64,000 bases of DNA from CAWEPK01 sp963835595. Lineage in GTDB: Bacteria; Desulfobacterota; Syntrophorhabdia; Syntrophorhabdales; WCHB1-27. Of this stretch, positions 47,408 through 58,380 are shown piece after piece. A program made the position numbers and the translations under genes. A model generated the notes under the pieces. That model was given only the letters and a program-made list of their open reading frames with translations, ran no database searches and was not told the DNA's origin. Positions within the stretch are counted from its first letter, which is position 1, and each line of letters opens with the position of its first letter. The stretch spans positions 2,356,001 to 2,420,000 of the forward strand of contig CAWIGL010000002.1 of the NCBI GenBank assembly GCA_963835595.1, in the 5' to 3' direction.

Positions 47408-49375
47408 TCACATAGCGGGCGGGGCTGTCGCCAGCGCCGCCCGCTTTATAGTCATCCGTTGCCAGACCACCACCAGGGCGATCAGCGCCAGCCCGATCGT
47501 GTCGAACAGCACCGACGAATAGACCAGCAGCAATCCCCCCACTATCATCACCGCGCGCTCCCAGAGCGTGCTCCGGCGGAAAAGCCAGCCGCTCGCCCCG
47601 CCGGCGATGCCGACTATCCCGATCATGGCCGTTATGAAGCTCCAGATCATGTTGGCGACGCCCCCTTCGAGCAGCAGCCCTATGCCCTCCGGCGCAAGGA
47701 TGAACATGAAGGGCACGATGAACGCCGGGATCGTATATTTCCAGGCCATCATCATCGTCTTGAACGGGCTGCCCCCGGTGAGCGCTGCGGCTGCGAAGGG
47801 TGAGAGGGCCGTCGGCGGCGACACCTCGGAGAGGACCGCGTAGTAGAAGATGAACATGTGGGCGGCAAAATCGGGCACGCCGAGCCGGACGAGGGCAGGG
47901 GCGGCGATGACCGCACCGATGATATAGGTCGCAGTCACCGGGACGGCGAGGCCGACTATCCACATGAGGACGCCCGTGAAGACGGCGGTAAGGAACAGGT
48001 TGCCGTGGGCGTATCCGATGATGATGGTTGAGAACTTGAGGCCGAGGCCGGTGAGCGTGACTACCCCGACGATCAGCCCGGCGCTCGCGCAGGTGGTGGC
48101 AACGGAGAGGACGCCTAGCGAGCCGCCGCTCAGGGCGGCGATCGTTCTCTTATAATTGAAGGCCGTGTCGCGCCGCAGGAAGCTGGCGAAATAGGCGAGG
48201 ACGGTCGCCCAGAAGACGGCCCATATGGGCGAGAAGCCGATTATCATGAGGACGACGATGGCAATCAGCGACGAGAAATGATACCAGTACATACGGGTGA
48301 GCGCCCAGGCAGATTGCCCGCCGCTCGCTTCGATCCGCTTTGCCCCGAAGCGCTTCGCGTCGAACTCCACCATGAGGAAGATCGACCAGTAGTAAAGGAT
48401 CGTCGGCACCATCGCCATCTTGATGACCTGAAGGTACGAGACCTTCAATATTTCGGCGATGAGGAAGGCCGCCGCGCCGAGGACAGGCGGCGAGATGATC
48501 GCGCCGATGCCCCCCGCAGAAAGCAGCCCGCCGGCCGACTCCTTATCGTAGCCTGCCTCCTTCAGCATGGGGTAGGCGACCGAGCCGAGCGTCACGGTCG
48601 TTGCAACGCCGCTGCCCGACGGCCCGCCCAGAAGGAATGAGGCCATCGTGACGGTCCTGCCCGCCGACGTCGGTTTGCCGCCCATCAGCCTGAAGGAGAA
48701 ATCGATGAAGAACTTGCCCGCCTTCGAGTGCTCGAGGACTGCGCCGTAAATCGTGAAAAGGATGATGAACGTCGATGAGACGTCGATCGGCACGCCGAAG
48801 ATGCCCTCAAGCGTCATGTACATGTGGCCGACGATGCGCTTTATGGTGTAGCCCCGGTGCGTCCAGGGCGGCGGCAGCACGGGGCCGATGTAGGCGTAAA
48901 TAAGGAAGGCGGTGACGACTGCCGGCATGATCCAGCCTGTTCCCCGGCGCGTCGCCTCCAATATGAGTATGATCAGGACGATGCCGAAGAAGAGGTCCCA
49001 GGGGTTCGGCGTGACCGCCCTGTAGATGAACGACTCGAAGTCGGCCAGCATATAGACGACGCTCGAGACGCCGAGCAACGCCAGGCAGATGTCGTACCAG
49101 GCAATCGAGCCGAGCCGCTTCTTCGTGGGCGGGAAGACGAGGTAGCTCAAGAAGAGCACCATCGCCACGTGTACGCCGCGCAGCACCTGCGTCGTAATGG
49201 TCCCCACGGCCGCATACAGGTGATAGAGGCTCATGATGACGGCGAAATAGGTTACGGCCTGCTGCTTCCAGCCGGAAAGGCGCCGGGTGACCCCCTCTTC
49301 CTCTTCTATGAACTTCTGGGCCTCCTTGAGGCGCTCCTCCGAGATCTCTCCGGTCTTATCGCTCCACTCTTCCAC
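47408..49375 (-). CDS. TRAP transporter fused permease (4TM + 12TM), TAXI type
   Basis: Inner-membrane protein of 655 residues. A cytosolic N-terminal helix (EERLKEAQKFIEEEEGVTRR) precedes a DctQ-like set of four spans (residues about 40-180) and a large DctM-like domain with signature blocks ASFLLGGPSGSGVATTVTLG, GGLLSAGGIGAIISPPVLGA and SEVSPPTALSPFAAAALTGG. Fused permeases of this kind work with TAXI-type binding proteins, and one is encoded 69 bp upstream on the same strand. Uses a Na+ or H+ gradient to import organic acids; the substrate is unknown, possibly an aromatic or dicarboxylic acid in this context. Confidence 0.94.
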   Translation of the reverse strand: MEEWSDKTGEISEERLKEAQKFIEEEEGVTRRLSGWKQQAVTYFAVIMSLYHLYAAVGTITTQVLRGVHVAMVLFLSYLVFPPTKKRLGSIAWYDICLALLGVSSVVYMLADFESFIYRAVTPNPWDLFFGIVLIILILEATRRGTGWIMPAVVTAFLIYAYIGPVLPPPWTHRGYTIKRIVGHMYMTLEGIFGVPIDVSSTFIILFTIYGAVLEHSKAGKFFIDFSFRLMGGKPTSAGRTVTMASFLLGGPSGSGVATTVTLGSVAYPMLKEAGYDKESAGGLLSAGGIGAIISPPVLGAAAFLIAEILKVSYLQVIKMAMVPTILYYWSIFLMVEFDAKRFGAKRIEASGGQSAWALTRMYWYHFSSLIAIVVLMIIGFSPIWAVFWATVLAYFASFLRRDTAFNYKRTIAALSGGSLGVLSVATTCASAGLIVGVVTLTGLGLKFSTIIIGYAHGNLFLTAVFTGVLMWIVGLAVPVTATYIIGAVIAAPALVRLGVPDFAAHMFIFYYAVLSEVSPPTALSPFAAAALTGGSPFKTMMMAWKYTIPAFIVPFMFILAPEGIGLLLEGGVANMIWSFITAMIGIVGIAGGASGWLFRRSTLWERAVMIVGGLLLVYSSVLFDTIGLALIALVVVWQRMTIKRAALATAPPAM

Positions 49376-49444
49376 TCTGATCCTCCGATATCAAGCCTGC
49401 CGACAGCCTTACCGCGCCTGCCTTCTGTCCTTGCCTCGGCGGGC

Positions 49445-50404
49445 CTACATCTTCACGCCCTTTTCCTTGAAGAACCTGATCGCCCCAGGGTGATAGGGGA
49501 CGACGGTCTTGATGACTGCGTTCTGCAGGGTCAGCTCCCTCGCCTCGGAATGGACGGCGACGAGGTCGGCCTTGTGGTCGAACATCGCCTTGACCACCTT
49601 GTAGATGAAATCGCTGTCCGCCTTCGCGCTGCATACTAGGATATTCGGTATGCCGACGACGGGGGTGTCCACCGTTGTCTTCGGGTAAGCCTTCTTCGGT
49701 ATCACCTCCTTAACGTAGATCTGCCCGTATTTCTGGAAGATCTTCGGCAGGGCGTCGCCCGTATTGACGAGCTTCATCGAGATGCCCGGCGTAGCCGCGA
49801 GGTCGAGGACGGCTGCGGTGGGAATGCCGCCTACCCAGAAGAATGCGTCGATCTTGCCGTCCTTGAGGGCGTTTGCCGACTCGACGACGCTCAGGCGGTC
49901 GCGCTTCACGTCCTTGTCGGGGTTGAGACCGAAGGCTTCGAGCACGCGGAAGGCGACGACCTCAGTGCCGCTGCCCGGCGCGCCGGTCGATACCTTCTTG
50001 CCTCTAAGGTCGGCCACAGACTTGATGTTGCTGCTTGCCAGCGTCACGCAGTGGAAATAGCTCACGTAGAGGTGGGCCACTATGCGGATCGGGAACTTCG
50101 TGCCTTTGAAGAAGCCCTGGCCCTGGATGGCGTCCCAGGCGAGGTCCGGGTAGGCGTAGCCGAAATCGGCCTCCCCCGCGCCGACGAGCTTCAGGTTGTC
50201 CACGGCTGCGGCCGTCACCTCTGCGGTGGCCTCCGCGCCCGGTATGTATTTCGATATGACGCTTGCGATTGCGCCTCCGTAAGGATAGTAGACGCCCCCG
50301 GTCCCTCCGGTGGCTATCGACACCCTGATCGTTTTCTGGGCATACGCGCCGAATGCGAGAAAGACCAGGCCCAGTGCCACCGCGACCACAAGAAAACGCT
50401 TCAT
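49445..50404 (-). CDS. TAXI-family TRAP transporter solute-binding protein
   Basis: Periplasmic binding protein of 319 residues. Signal peptide KRFLVVAVALGLVFLAFGAY-AQ, mature start KTIRVSIATGGTGGVYYPYG (TAXI hallmark TGGTGGVYYPYGG), then GAGEADFGYAYPDLAWDAIQ and KKVSTGAPGSGTEVVAFRVL, DAFFWVGGIPTAAVLDLA and the C-terminal AVIKTVVPYHPGAIRFFKEK. ATG at 50404 behind AAGGAGG. Promoter at 50483-50512. The permease follows; together they form a complete uptake system. Confidence 0.95.
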   Translation of the reverse strand: MKRFLVVAVALGLVFLAFGAYAQKTIRVSIATGGTGGVYYPYGGAIASVISKYIPGAEATAEVTAAAVDNLKLVGAGEADFGYAYPDLAWDAIQGQGFFKGTKFPIRIVAHLYVSYFHCVTLASSNIKSVADLRGKKVSTGAPGSGTEVVAFRVLEAFGLNPDKDVKRDRLSVVESANALKDGKIDAFFWVGGIPTAAVLDLAATPGISMKLVNTGDALPKIFQKYGQIYVKEVIPKKAYPKTTVDTPVVGIPNILVCSAKADSDFIYKVVKAMFDHKADLVAVHSEARELTLQNAVIKTVVPYHPGAIRFFKEKGVKM

Positions 50405-50482
50405 GACGGACCTCCTTCCGGGTCTTTGCGCCGACCGGCCGGTTTTTCCCTCTATCGGGTTTCCGGTGATGGCGTTTTTGAG

Positions 50483-50512
50483 AGAATACAACTGGTTTCC
50501 GCTTTGTGTCAA
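50483..50512 (-). promoter_or_regulatory. Promoter of the TAXI-TRAP operon
   Basis: Minus strand TTGACA (50507-50512), 18 bp, TATTCT (50483-50488), 79 bp before the binding-protein start. The remaining 50513-50706 holds nothing else I can support. Confidence 0.6.
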
Positions 50513-50706
50513 GAATGAAATGGGGCGGAGTTTCCCTCGCGGTCTTTATCCCGGCAGGGCTTCGCCGTTCTTTCGGTGCTTGCTGGATACGTCCGCCTTT
50601 CACACTCTGGGTGGTCTGGTTCCTGATGTTATGTTCGGCTTATTATGTGGTCGAAGGATAAGAAGCCAGGGAAGCTCCTGCAAAGGAGGTAGCGGGATGG
50701 AACGGA

Positions 50707-50898
50707 TTATTTCCGTATCTCCTCAAACAGCCGGTCGATCTCGTCCTGGGAGAGCAAATCACCCTTCACCGCCGCGCCCGGCTCCCGGGCGCCGGACCCC
50801 GCGCCGCCTCGGAGAGGCCTTTCGGGGTCGCCGTCCGGACCCTCCGGCACGACGGCCAGCAACGCGTCCAGATCGTCCTGTGAAAGTACGTCCGCCAT
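50707..50898 (-). CDS. 63-residue protein with two FliM-type LSQDEID motifs
   Basis: MADVLSQDDLDALLAVVPEG at the N terminus copies the FliM N-terminal peptide (LSQDEIDALL), which in FliM binds phosphorylated CheY. After a Gly/Pro-rich linker the motif recurs at the C terminus as LLSQDEIDRLFEEIRK-stop. Nothing else is in the protein: two peptide motifs and a disordered linker. AGGGG lies before the ATG at 50898; the open frame extends upstream to 51009 without a better start. It lies 107 bp downstream of the two activator ATPases on the same strand. No flagellar gene is in the window. Function unknown; a response-regulator-binding role is my inference. Confidence 0.65.
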   Translation of the reverse strand: MADVLSQDDLDALLAVVPEGPDGDPERPLRGGAGSGAREPGAAVKGDLLSQDEIDRLFEEIRK

Positions 50899-51005
50899 AG
50901 TCCCCTGTTGTCGCGCCCACGGACGGGAGGCCGCGCCGTTCCCGCTACACGCAATAAGATGATCGGCTGTCCCGTAGATGTACTTAACACGCCTGAAATC
51001 GCGGC

Positions 51006-51779
51006 TCACCCGGCCGCTGCGATGAGCGCCGCCCCAAGCGCTGCGGTGACCTGCGGTTTTTCGGGAGTCAGCACCTCCGCCCCTAGCTCGGCCGCGATGG
51101 CCCGCACAAGCCCTGCGTCGTTCGCGCCGCCGCCCGTCACGACCACATCGCGGACGAGGCCGACGCGGGTTACGAGGTTGGCGATCTTGGAGGCCATTGC
51201 CCTGTGGACGCCCGCAAGTATATCGGCCGGGGTCGCTCCTTCGGCGATGCGCGACACCGCCTCAGATTCGGCGAAGACTGCGCAGCCCGTGGTGAACTCT
51301 ACCGCGTTCTTCGCGCCCATCGAGAGCGGGCCGATCTCCTCCACGTTGATGTGGAGGATGCGGGCGATCACCTGGAGGAACCTGCCGCTGCCCCCCGCGC
51401 ATTTCTCGTTGAGCACGAAATTGGTGATGTTCCCCCTGGCGTCAACGCTGATCGCCTTGCTGAACTGCGCCCCTATATCGACGACGGTCCTCGCCGACGA
51501 AAAAAGGTAATGGACGCCCGCAGCGTGGCAGGAGATGTCGGTGACCGACCTGCCGGCGAAGGCGACCGCCCCTGCGCCGCAGCCGGTGGCCGTTGCGGAC
51601 GCGATGTCGCCGGCAGCAATGCCGGCCTCTGCCAGGGCCGCGTCCCGCACTGCGTCGGCCGCCTGCCTGTAGCTCCCGCCGGACGCCATGACAGCGCTCG
51701 CCCGTATGGTCCCGTCCGCAAGGACGACCGCCTTGGAGAAGCCCGATCCTATATCTATGCCGAGGGTATACCGCATCAT
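51006..51779 (-). CDS. Acyl-CoA dehydratase activase / BcrA-BadF-type ATPase (1)
   Basis: ASKHA-fold [4Fe-4S] ATPase of 257 residues that passes low-potential electrons to a 2-hydroxyacyl-CoA dehydratase or benzoyl-CoA reductase. MRYTLGIDIGSGFSKAVVLA is phosphate loop 1; the cluster Cys residues lie in NEKCAGGSGRFLQVIARIL and FTTGCAVFAESEAVSRIAEG (one per subunit loop); RDVVVTGGGANDAGLVRAIA is phosphate loop 2. A paralogue is encoded 33 bp upstream, the arrangement of BcrA/BcrD or BadF/BadG pairs, but no reductase subunits (BcrB/C type) are adjacent. Assignment between the two systems is open. Confidence 0.9.
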   Translation of the reverse strand: MMRYTLGIDIGSGFSKAVVLADGTIRASAVMASGGSYRQAADAVRDAALAEAGIAAGDIASATATGCGAGAVAFAGRSVTDISCHAAGVHYLFSSARTVVDIGAQFSKAISVDARGNITNFVLNEKCAGGSGRFLQVIARILHINVEEIGPLSMGAKNAVEFTTGCAVFAESEAVSRIAEGATPADILAGVHRAMASKIANLVTRVGLVRDVVVTGGGANDAGLVRAIAAELGAEVLTPEKPQVTAALGAALIAAAG

Positions 51780-51812
51780 GCCCGCCTTTTTCGCGCCTTC
51801 CGCCGCCGCCTC

Positions 51813-52658
51813 TTACGAGAAGAACGTCGCCTCCGTAAGTCCGGTCCCGCTTCTTTTGGGCGCCTCCCCCTTCCTGACTGCGCCCTCATATATTGCCTTG
51901 CCGACGAGCGCCGCGCCGAGCGCCCCGGTAAGAAGCGGCTCCGGCGGCACCAGGAGGCGGCAGCCGAACCTCGCCTCCAGGGCCTTGACCAGCCCTATGT
52001 TCTTTGCCCCGCCGCCCGTCACTGCCACGTCCTGCTCTATACGGAGCTTTGCGACGAGGGCGTATATGCGCACGGCGATGGCGTCGTGGATGCCCGCCAC
52101 AAGGTTCGGGATGCTCTCCCCTGCTGCCAGCCTGCTCGTCACCTCGTGCTCTGCGAAGACCGTGCAGGTATTGCTGATCTCTGCCGGCCTGTCTGCCGCA
52201 AGGGAGAGCTCGCCCAATTTTTCGAGAGGGACGCCGAGGGCCTCTGCGATCACGTCGAGAAAGCGGCCCGTGCCTGCCGCGCACTTGTCGTTCATGACGA
52301 AGCCCGCCACTTTGCCGTCCTTTACCTTGATGCCCTTGGTGTCCTGCCCGCCCACGTCCACGACGGTCCTCGCCGAAGGCAGGAGGCTGTATAAGCCCCT
52401 GGCGTGGCAGGTGATCTCCGTGACCTGCCTGTCTGCGAAGGGGACGTTTATCCTGCCGTAGCCGGTGGCGACGACGAAGGCGAGGTCTCCGAAGGCGATG
52501 CCCGCCCTTTGCAGCGCCTCCTCCATGACGCGGCCGGCGAGCCTGCGATGCTCAGGCCCCGTCGGGCCGATCACGGAAGAGCGCATGATCTCGCCTTCCA
52601 GGATGACCGCCTTGGTCATGGTAGAGCCTATATCCAATCCTGCAAAGTAATCCGCCAT
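51813..52658 (-). CDS. Acyl-CoA dehydratase activase / BcrD-BadG-type ATPase (2)
   Basis: Paralogue of the gene downstream, 281 residues. ADYFAGLDIGSTMTKAVILE, ARTVVDVGGQDTKGIKVKDG, cluster Cys in NDKCAAGTGRFLDVIAEALG and SNTCTVFAEHEVTSRLAAGE, loop 2 QDVAVTGGGAKNIGLVKALE. This copy keeps the canonical DVGGQDTK motif, which in the other reads DIGAQFSK; so the two are not interchangeable and probably form a heterodimer as in benzoyl-CoA reductase. AGGGGAA precedes the ATG. The AcuC-like gene lies 51 bp upstream. Confidence 0.92.
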   Translation of the reverse strand: MADYFAGLDIGSTMTKAVILEGEIMRSSVIGPTGPEHRRLAGRVMEEALQRAGIAFGDLAFVVATGYGRINVPFADRQVTEITCHARGLYSLLPSARTVVDVGGQDTKGIKVKDGKVAGFVMNDKCAAGTGRFLDVIAEALGVPLEKLGELSLAADRPAEISNTCTVFAEHEVTSRLAAGESIPNLVAGIHDAIAVRIYALVAKLRIEQDVAVTGGGAKNIGLVKALEARFGCRLLVPPEPLLTGALGAALVGKAIYEGAVRKGEAPKRSGTGLTEATFFS

Positions 52659-52709
52659 GTTCGTGGCCTGTTCCCCTTGAGACGTCTTGCGCCTTCGTGG
52701 CGCGTACCT

Positions 52710-53827
52710 CTATAGGCCGTGGAGCGGGAAGACGTTCTCTTTTATATATTTGACGACGCGGGCCGCGTATGCCGCGCAAAGCTCCTTTTCCGGCCCTTCC
52801 AGCACGAAGGGCGGGTCTTCGAGCTGCCCCGCCGTCGCCTCCGGGCCGTACATCATGCCGCCGACGACGCCTGTGAACTTGTCCTCCGGCTTCGTGCCTG
52901 AGAGGACGGACCAGGCGACCGCCCATAGCGCGGCCGTCCTGTAGATATTGTATCCCCCTCCGCCCAGCGCCAGCACCTTCGGCGACAGGTCCTTGATCGC
53001 TGCGACCACCCGCCTGTAACCGTTGCTCGTGACGTTGAGGTGCGCGAGCGGGTCTTCCCGGTGGAGGTCGCCCCCTATCTGGGCGAAGACGATGTCCGGT
53101 CCGAACGCCTGAAGCAACGGCGGCACGACCGCCTCGAATGCGGAAATATAGACCTCGTCGTCCGTCCCGGACCTTAAAGGGACGTTAACGTTGTACCCCT
53201 TGCCCGCTCCTATGCCGATCTCCGTCTCGAAGCCCGTGCCGGGAAAGAGCGTCCCCCCGACTCGTGGAGGGAGATCGTGAGCACACGGTCCGTCTCGTAA
53301 AAGGCGTCCTGGACCCCGTCGCCGTGGTGGACGTCGATGTCAACGGAGGCGACCCGCAGCCCCATCCGCGTCATCGCCGTCATCGCTATCGCCATATCGT
53401 TCACGTAGCAGAAGCCGGAGGCGTGGTCCGGCCTGGCGTGATGGAAGCCTGCAAGGGGGTCGAAGACGACCTGCGCTTCGCCTGCGGCCAGCGCCATGGC
53501 CCCCCGGTACGTGCCTCCCGCCACCGACAATAGCGTATGGAACATGCCCTTAAAGACCGGGTTCTCGTCTGTGCCCAGTCCGGCAGCGAGCATCGTATGA
53601 TCGAACTCGCCCTTGTCCGCCTTCTTCAGAAGGTCGATATAATGTTTCACGTGAAATAGGTATAGAAGCTCCTCGTCGAGGGGCACAGGCTTCTCCACTG
53701 TGACGCCGTCCGGCTGGAGGTCGTAATACCTGTGCAGCAGCTCGCGGAAGAGGGTGGCCCTTACATGCCTGAACGGGCAGGACTCGGAGTATTCGGTTCC
53801 CGCAAGCTCGTCACCGTAAATGAGCAA
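52710..53827 (-). CDS. AcuC-like histone-deacetylase-family protein, one frameshift as read
   Basis: Zinc deacetylase of about 370 residues resembling AcuC, which deacetylates acetyl-CoA synthetase in Bacillus. First frame: LLIYGDELAGTEYSESCPFR, FDPLAGFHHARPDHASGFCY with the His pair, and VASVDIDVHHGDGVQDAFYE with zinc ligands, up to HESGG. The other frame continues TLFPGTGFETEIGIGAGKGY, then FAQIGGDLHREDPLAHLNVT (third ligand) and VLALGGGGYNIYRTAALWAV. One G missing from the run at 53253-53258 explains the switch. The open frame starts at a TTG at 53827; homology suggests a few more N-terminal residues (KKV), so the true start may be upstream (ATG at 53864 in another frame). Confidence 0.85.
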
Positions 53828-53921
53828 TACCTTTTTCGGCGCTTCCCGTCCTAGTCGAAGACATCCCCTAATCTACTATGAACGGGCCGCGATTTCAACG
53901 GCCGGCCGGGCGCGGAACCCG

Positions 53922-56017
53922 CTATTTGACGCCATCGAGCACGATAATCGCATCGACGGCGACGGGGGCGGCGCCGGAGATTATCAGGGGGTTTATGTCT
54001 AGCTCGGCGATATCCGGCTGCTCGCAGCCGATTTTCCCCAGCCTCACGATGACATCGGCGATGCGGTCGAGGTCGCAGGCGGGCATGCCGCGAAAAGGCC
54101 CGAGGATTGCGCGGCCTTTAAGCTCGCCTATCATGTCGAGCGCCTCGGCTGCATCCACCGCGGCCGGCCGGAAGCTCCTGTCGGCCATGACGTCGCTGAA
54201 GACGCCGCCCATGCCGACCATGACGCAGGGACCGAATAGGGGGTCCCTGATAAGGCCGGCGATAAGCTCGCGCGCCCCGCCCACCATCTCCTGGACGAGC
54301 ACGTCCTTTTCCACACCCTTGCGTCCGGCCGCGATCTGCCGGAAGGCAGACACGGCCTCCTTCATATTGCGTACGTTGAGACGGACAAGCCCCAGGTCCG
54401 TCTTGTGGGACGCGTCAGGCCATGCCGCTTTGATCGCGACGGGAAAGCCGATCTCGGCGCACGCCTGGCGCAAGGGCCGCTCGCCTGAAACCTCTACCTC
54501 CCTCGCCACAGGGATGCCGTATGCCCGCAGGACTTGCGCCGACTCGTGGCCTGAAAGCCGGTGCCTTCCCTCCCTGGCTGCCTTTTCTATGATGGCCCTT
54601 GTGTCTTTAGCGGCGCCTTTGCTGCGCCGCCGCCCTGCGCTTTTGAGCTTTTCGTCAGTGCGGTCGCGTGCGCGCTTGAGGAACTGCGCGTATTCCCACG
54701 TTCTGCAAAGCGCTTTTGCCGCACGCAAGGCGTCGGGATAGGCGGGGATGCCCGCATCGAGAAGCAGTCGGCAGTCGCGGGCGACGGCGTCCGAAGTACC
54801 CGCCATGACGGCTACGGCAACGGGTTTTTTCGCATCCAGCCCATGCGCAGCCTCAAGCATCAGGTCCCGGAGGCGTGCGCCTTCTGTCGCGGAGATCACA
54901 AGCAGCATATCGACGTTCTTTTCTTCGAGGAGCATCCTGATTGCGTCCCTGTAGACGTGCGGCCCAACGACGGAGGCCAGCGAAAGGTCGATGGGGTTCG
55001 CAACGCTGCCGCCGACGAGCGGCATCGAGGCGAGCAGCTTCCCGGCAGTGCCTTTCGAGAATTGGGGGACGGACATACCCATCTCAAGGCAGGCGTCCGT
55101 CGTAGTCACTGCGATGCCCCCAGGTCCGCTTATGATGCCTACGCGGTCGCCTTTCGGCAGGGGCTGGAAGTGGAAGGCGTAGAGGCAGTCGAGCACATCC
55201 TCGAAGCTCCGGGCAGCGATGATGCCCGCGTGGCGCACCACTCCCTCCCATACGGCCCTTGCGCCCGCGCGCCGCCCTCCGTCAGGCCGCCCCGCAGGAG
55301 TATGATCGGTTTTTTCAGCGATATCTCCCTCACGGCGTCGTAGAAGGCCCTTCCGTCCTTGATGCCTTCAAGGTAGGCGACGATCGTGCGGGTGTCGGGG
55401 TCTTCGCCCAGATACCGTAAGAAGTCGGTAGCGTTGAGGTCGCACTCGTTGCCGCAGCTCACCGCCTTGCTGAACGCGATGCCGTTGGCCGTGGCGACGA
55501 TTGTAAGGTAATCGGCGAAAAAGCCGCTCTGCGAGACGAGGCCGACGGTGCCTGGCGCCATGCCCGGCTTCAGAAGGAAAGGCAGCTTCGACGCGGGGCA
55601 GTAAACGCCGATGCAGTTCGGCCCTATGACGCGGATGCCGCCTGTCCGCGCGACGGCCGCCATCTCCTCCTGGAGCGCCCTGCCTTTATCGCCGCCTTCC
55701 GCGAAGCCGGCCGTGTTGACGACTATCGTCTTCACGCCTTTCTCGACGCACTCCCTGACTGCCTGGAGGGCTGCCGCCGTAGGGGTGGCGACGATTGCCA
55801 TATCGACGGGGTGGGGTATCTGGAGGACCGAAGGATATGCCGGGAAGCCGAGTATTTCCTGCTCGCCGGGGTTTACGGGGTAAAGCTCGCGAAAGCCCGC
55901 GTCGATAAAAGAATCCATGAAGAGGCGGCCGACCTTCCCCGGCTTAGCGGACGCGCCTATGAGGGCAACGGACCTGGGGTGGAAGATGGGGTCGAGCTCG
56001 TCAAAAATCGTCTTCAT
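53922..56017 (-). CDS. ADP-forming acyl-CoA synthetase (second copy), one frameshift as read
   Basis: Fused alpha-beta ligase of about 700 residues, paralogue of 10866-12983. CoA-binding domain FHPRSVALIGASAKPGKVGR, then RVIGPNCIGVYCPASKLPFL and SKAVSCGNECDLNATDFLRY; the frame is lost after ILLRGGLTEGGARA near 55260 and resumes as VVRHAGIIAARSFEDVLDCL, with the ATP-grasp domain GFPVAIKAAWPDASHKTDLG and DIAELDINPLIISGAAPVAV. The HTGSLAG histidine block seen in the first copy falls at the break and cannot be confirmed: the read gives VWEGVVRHAG there, so the catalytic His may be absent or shifted. A one-base deletion is the simplest repair. Specificity unknown. Confidence 0.82.
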
Positions 56018-56102
56018 TGGTGTTGAAATCGGTGGCGGGCGCAAAAAACCGTATGCCCGTAAGCCGCCCGGTCGGCTTTCGCGCCTTCAGCGCGGTCCGC
56101 CC

Positions 56103-57779
<1,677 letters not shown>

Positions 57780-57970
57780 CGTCTCTCCTCATGGGGCGAT
57801 AATGGGCGAAAAGCCGCTTTCTGACAGTATACAACAGTTCAGCGGCCTTTTGTGCGGATATATTGAAATTCCGCACGCGGTTTCCAATATCCGGCGACTC
57901 TCATAACCTAATGATTATATTATCAAGTCGGCTCATGATTGTGTTAACATAAACGAAAGGCGCGGAAGCA

Positions 57971-58261
57971 ATGTACAGAGACGAAATCATAGCTTTTTTG
58001 CACGACTTCAAAGCCCGCTATGGGGACCGGTACGGCATTGTCTCGCTCGGCGTTTTCGGTTCTGTAGCTCGTGGGGAGATCGGGCCTGACAGCGACGTGG
58101 ACATTTACGTCACGACAAAGACGCCCGATCCCTTTGCACTAGCCCACGTCAGAGAAGATATAGAGCGTCGGCTGAGCCGGCGCGTCGATGTCGTTCGGGT
58201 GCGCGAACGCATGAACCCGTACCTCAAGAGAAGGATCGAGGAAGAGGGCATTAATGTCTGA
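57971..58261 (+). CDS. Minimal nucleotidyltransferase (MNT/MntA-like antitoxin)
   Basis: A 96-residue protein with the Pol-beta-type nucleotidyltransferase motif: SLGVFGSVARGEIGPDSDVD gives G-S-x10-D-x-D, followed by IYVTTKTPDPFALAHVREDI and RRVDVVRVRERMNPYLKRRI. Such MNT proteins pair with HEPN toxins and inactivate them by adding AMP. GGAAG lies before the ATG. The expected HEPN partner gene downstream is only a 20-codon remnant, so this antitoxin seems orphaned. It borders the restriction-modification genes. Confidence 0.88.
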   Translation: MYRDEIIAFLHDFKARYGDRYGIVSLGVFGSVARGEIGPDSDVDIYVTTKTPDPFALAHVREDIERRLSRRVDVVRVRERMNPYLKRRIEEEGINV

Positions 58262-58316
58262 CCGGGAGCTTGTGCGCTTTGCCGCAAGCTTAGATCAACC
58301 TTCTTTCCTAGGCTAA
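58254..58316 (+). pseudogene. Remnant of an MNT-partner (HEPN-type) gene
   Basis: ATG overlapping the MNT stop by 8 bases opens MSDRELVRFAASLDQPSFLG-stop. Position and overlap are those of the HEPN toxin partner in MNT-HEPN pairs, but only about 20 codons exist before a stop and no homology continues in the other frames. Too short to be functional; assignment is positional. Confidence 0.4.
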
Positions 58317-58380
58317 ATCATTTATATTGAACCCCCCATGCAAACACGGTATAAAGTACGGAAGCGGGAGATAACGGAGG

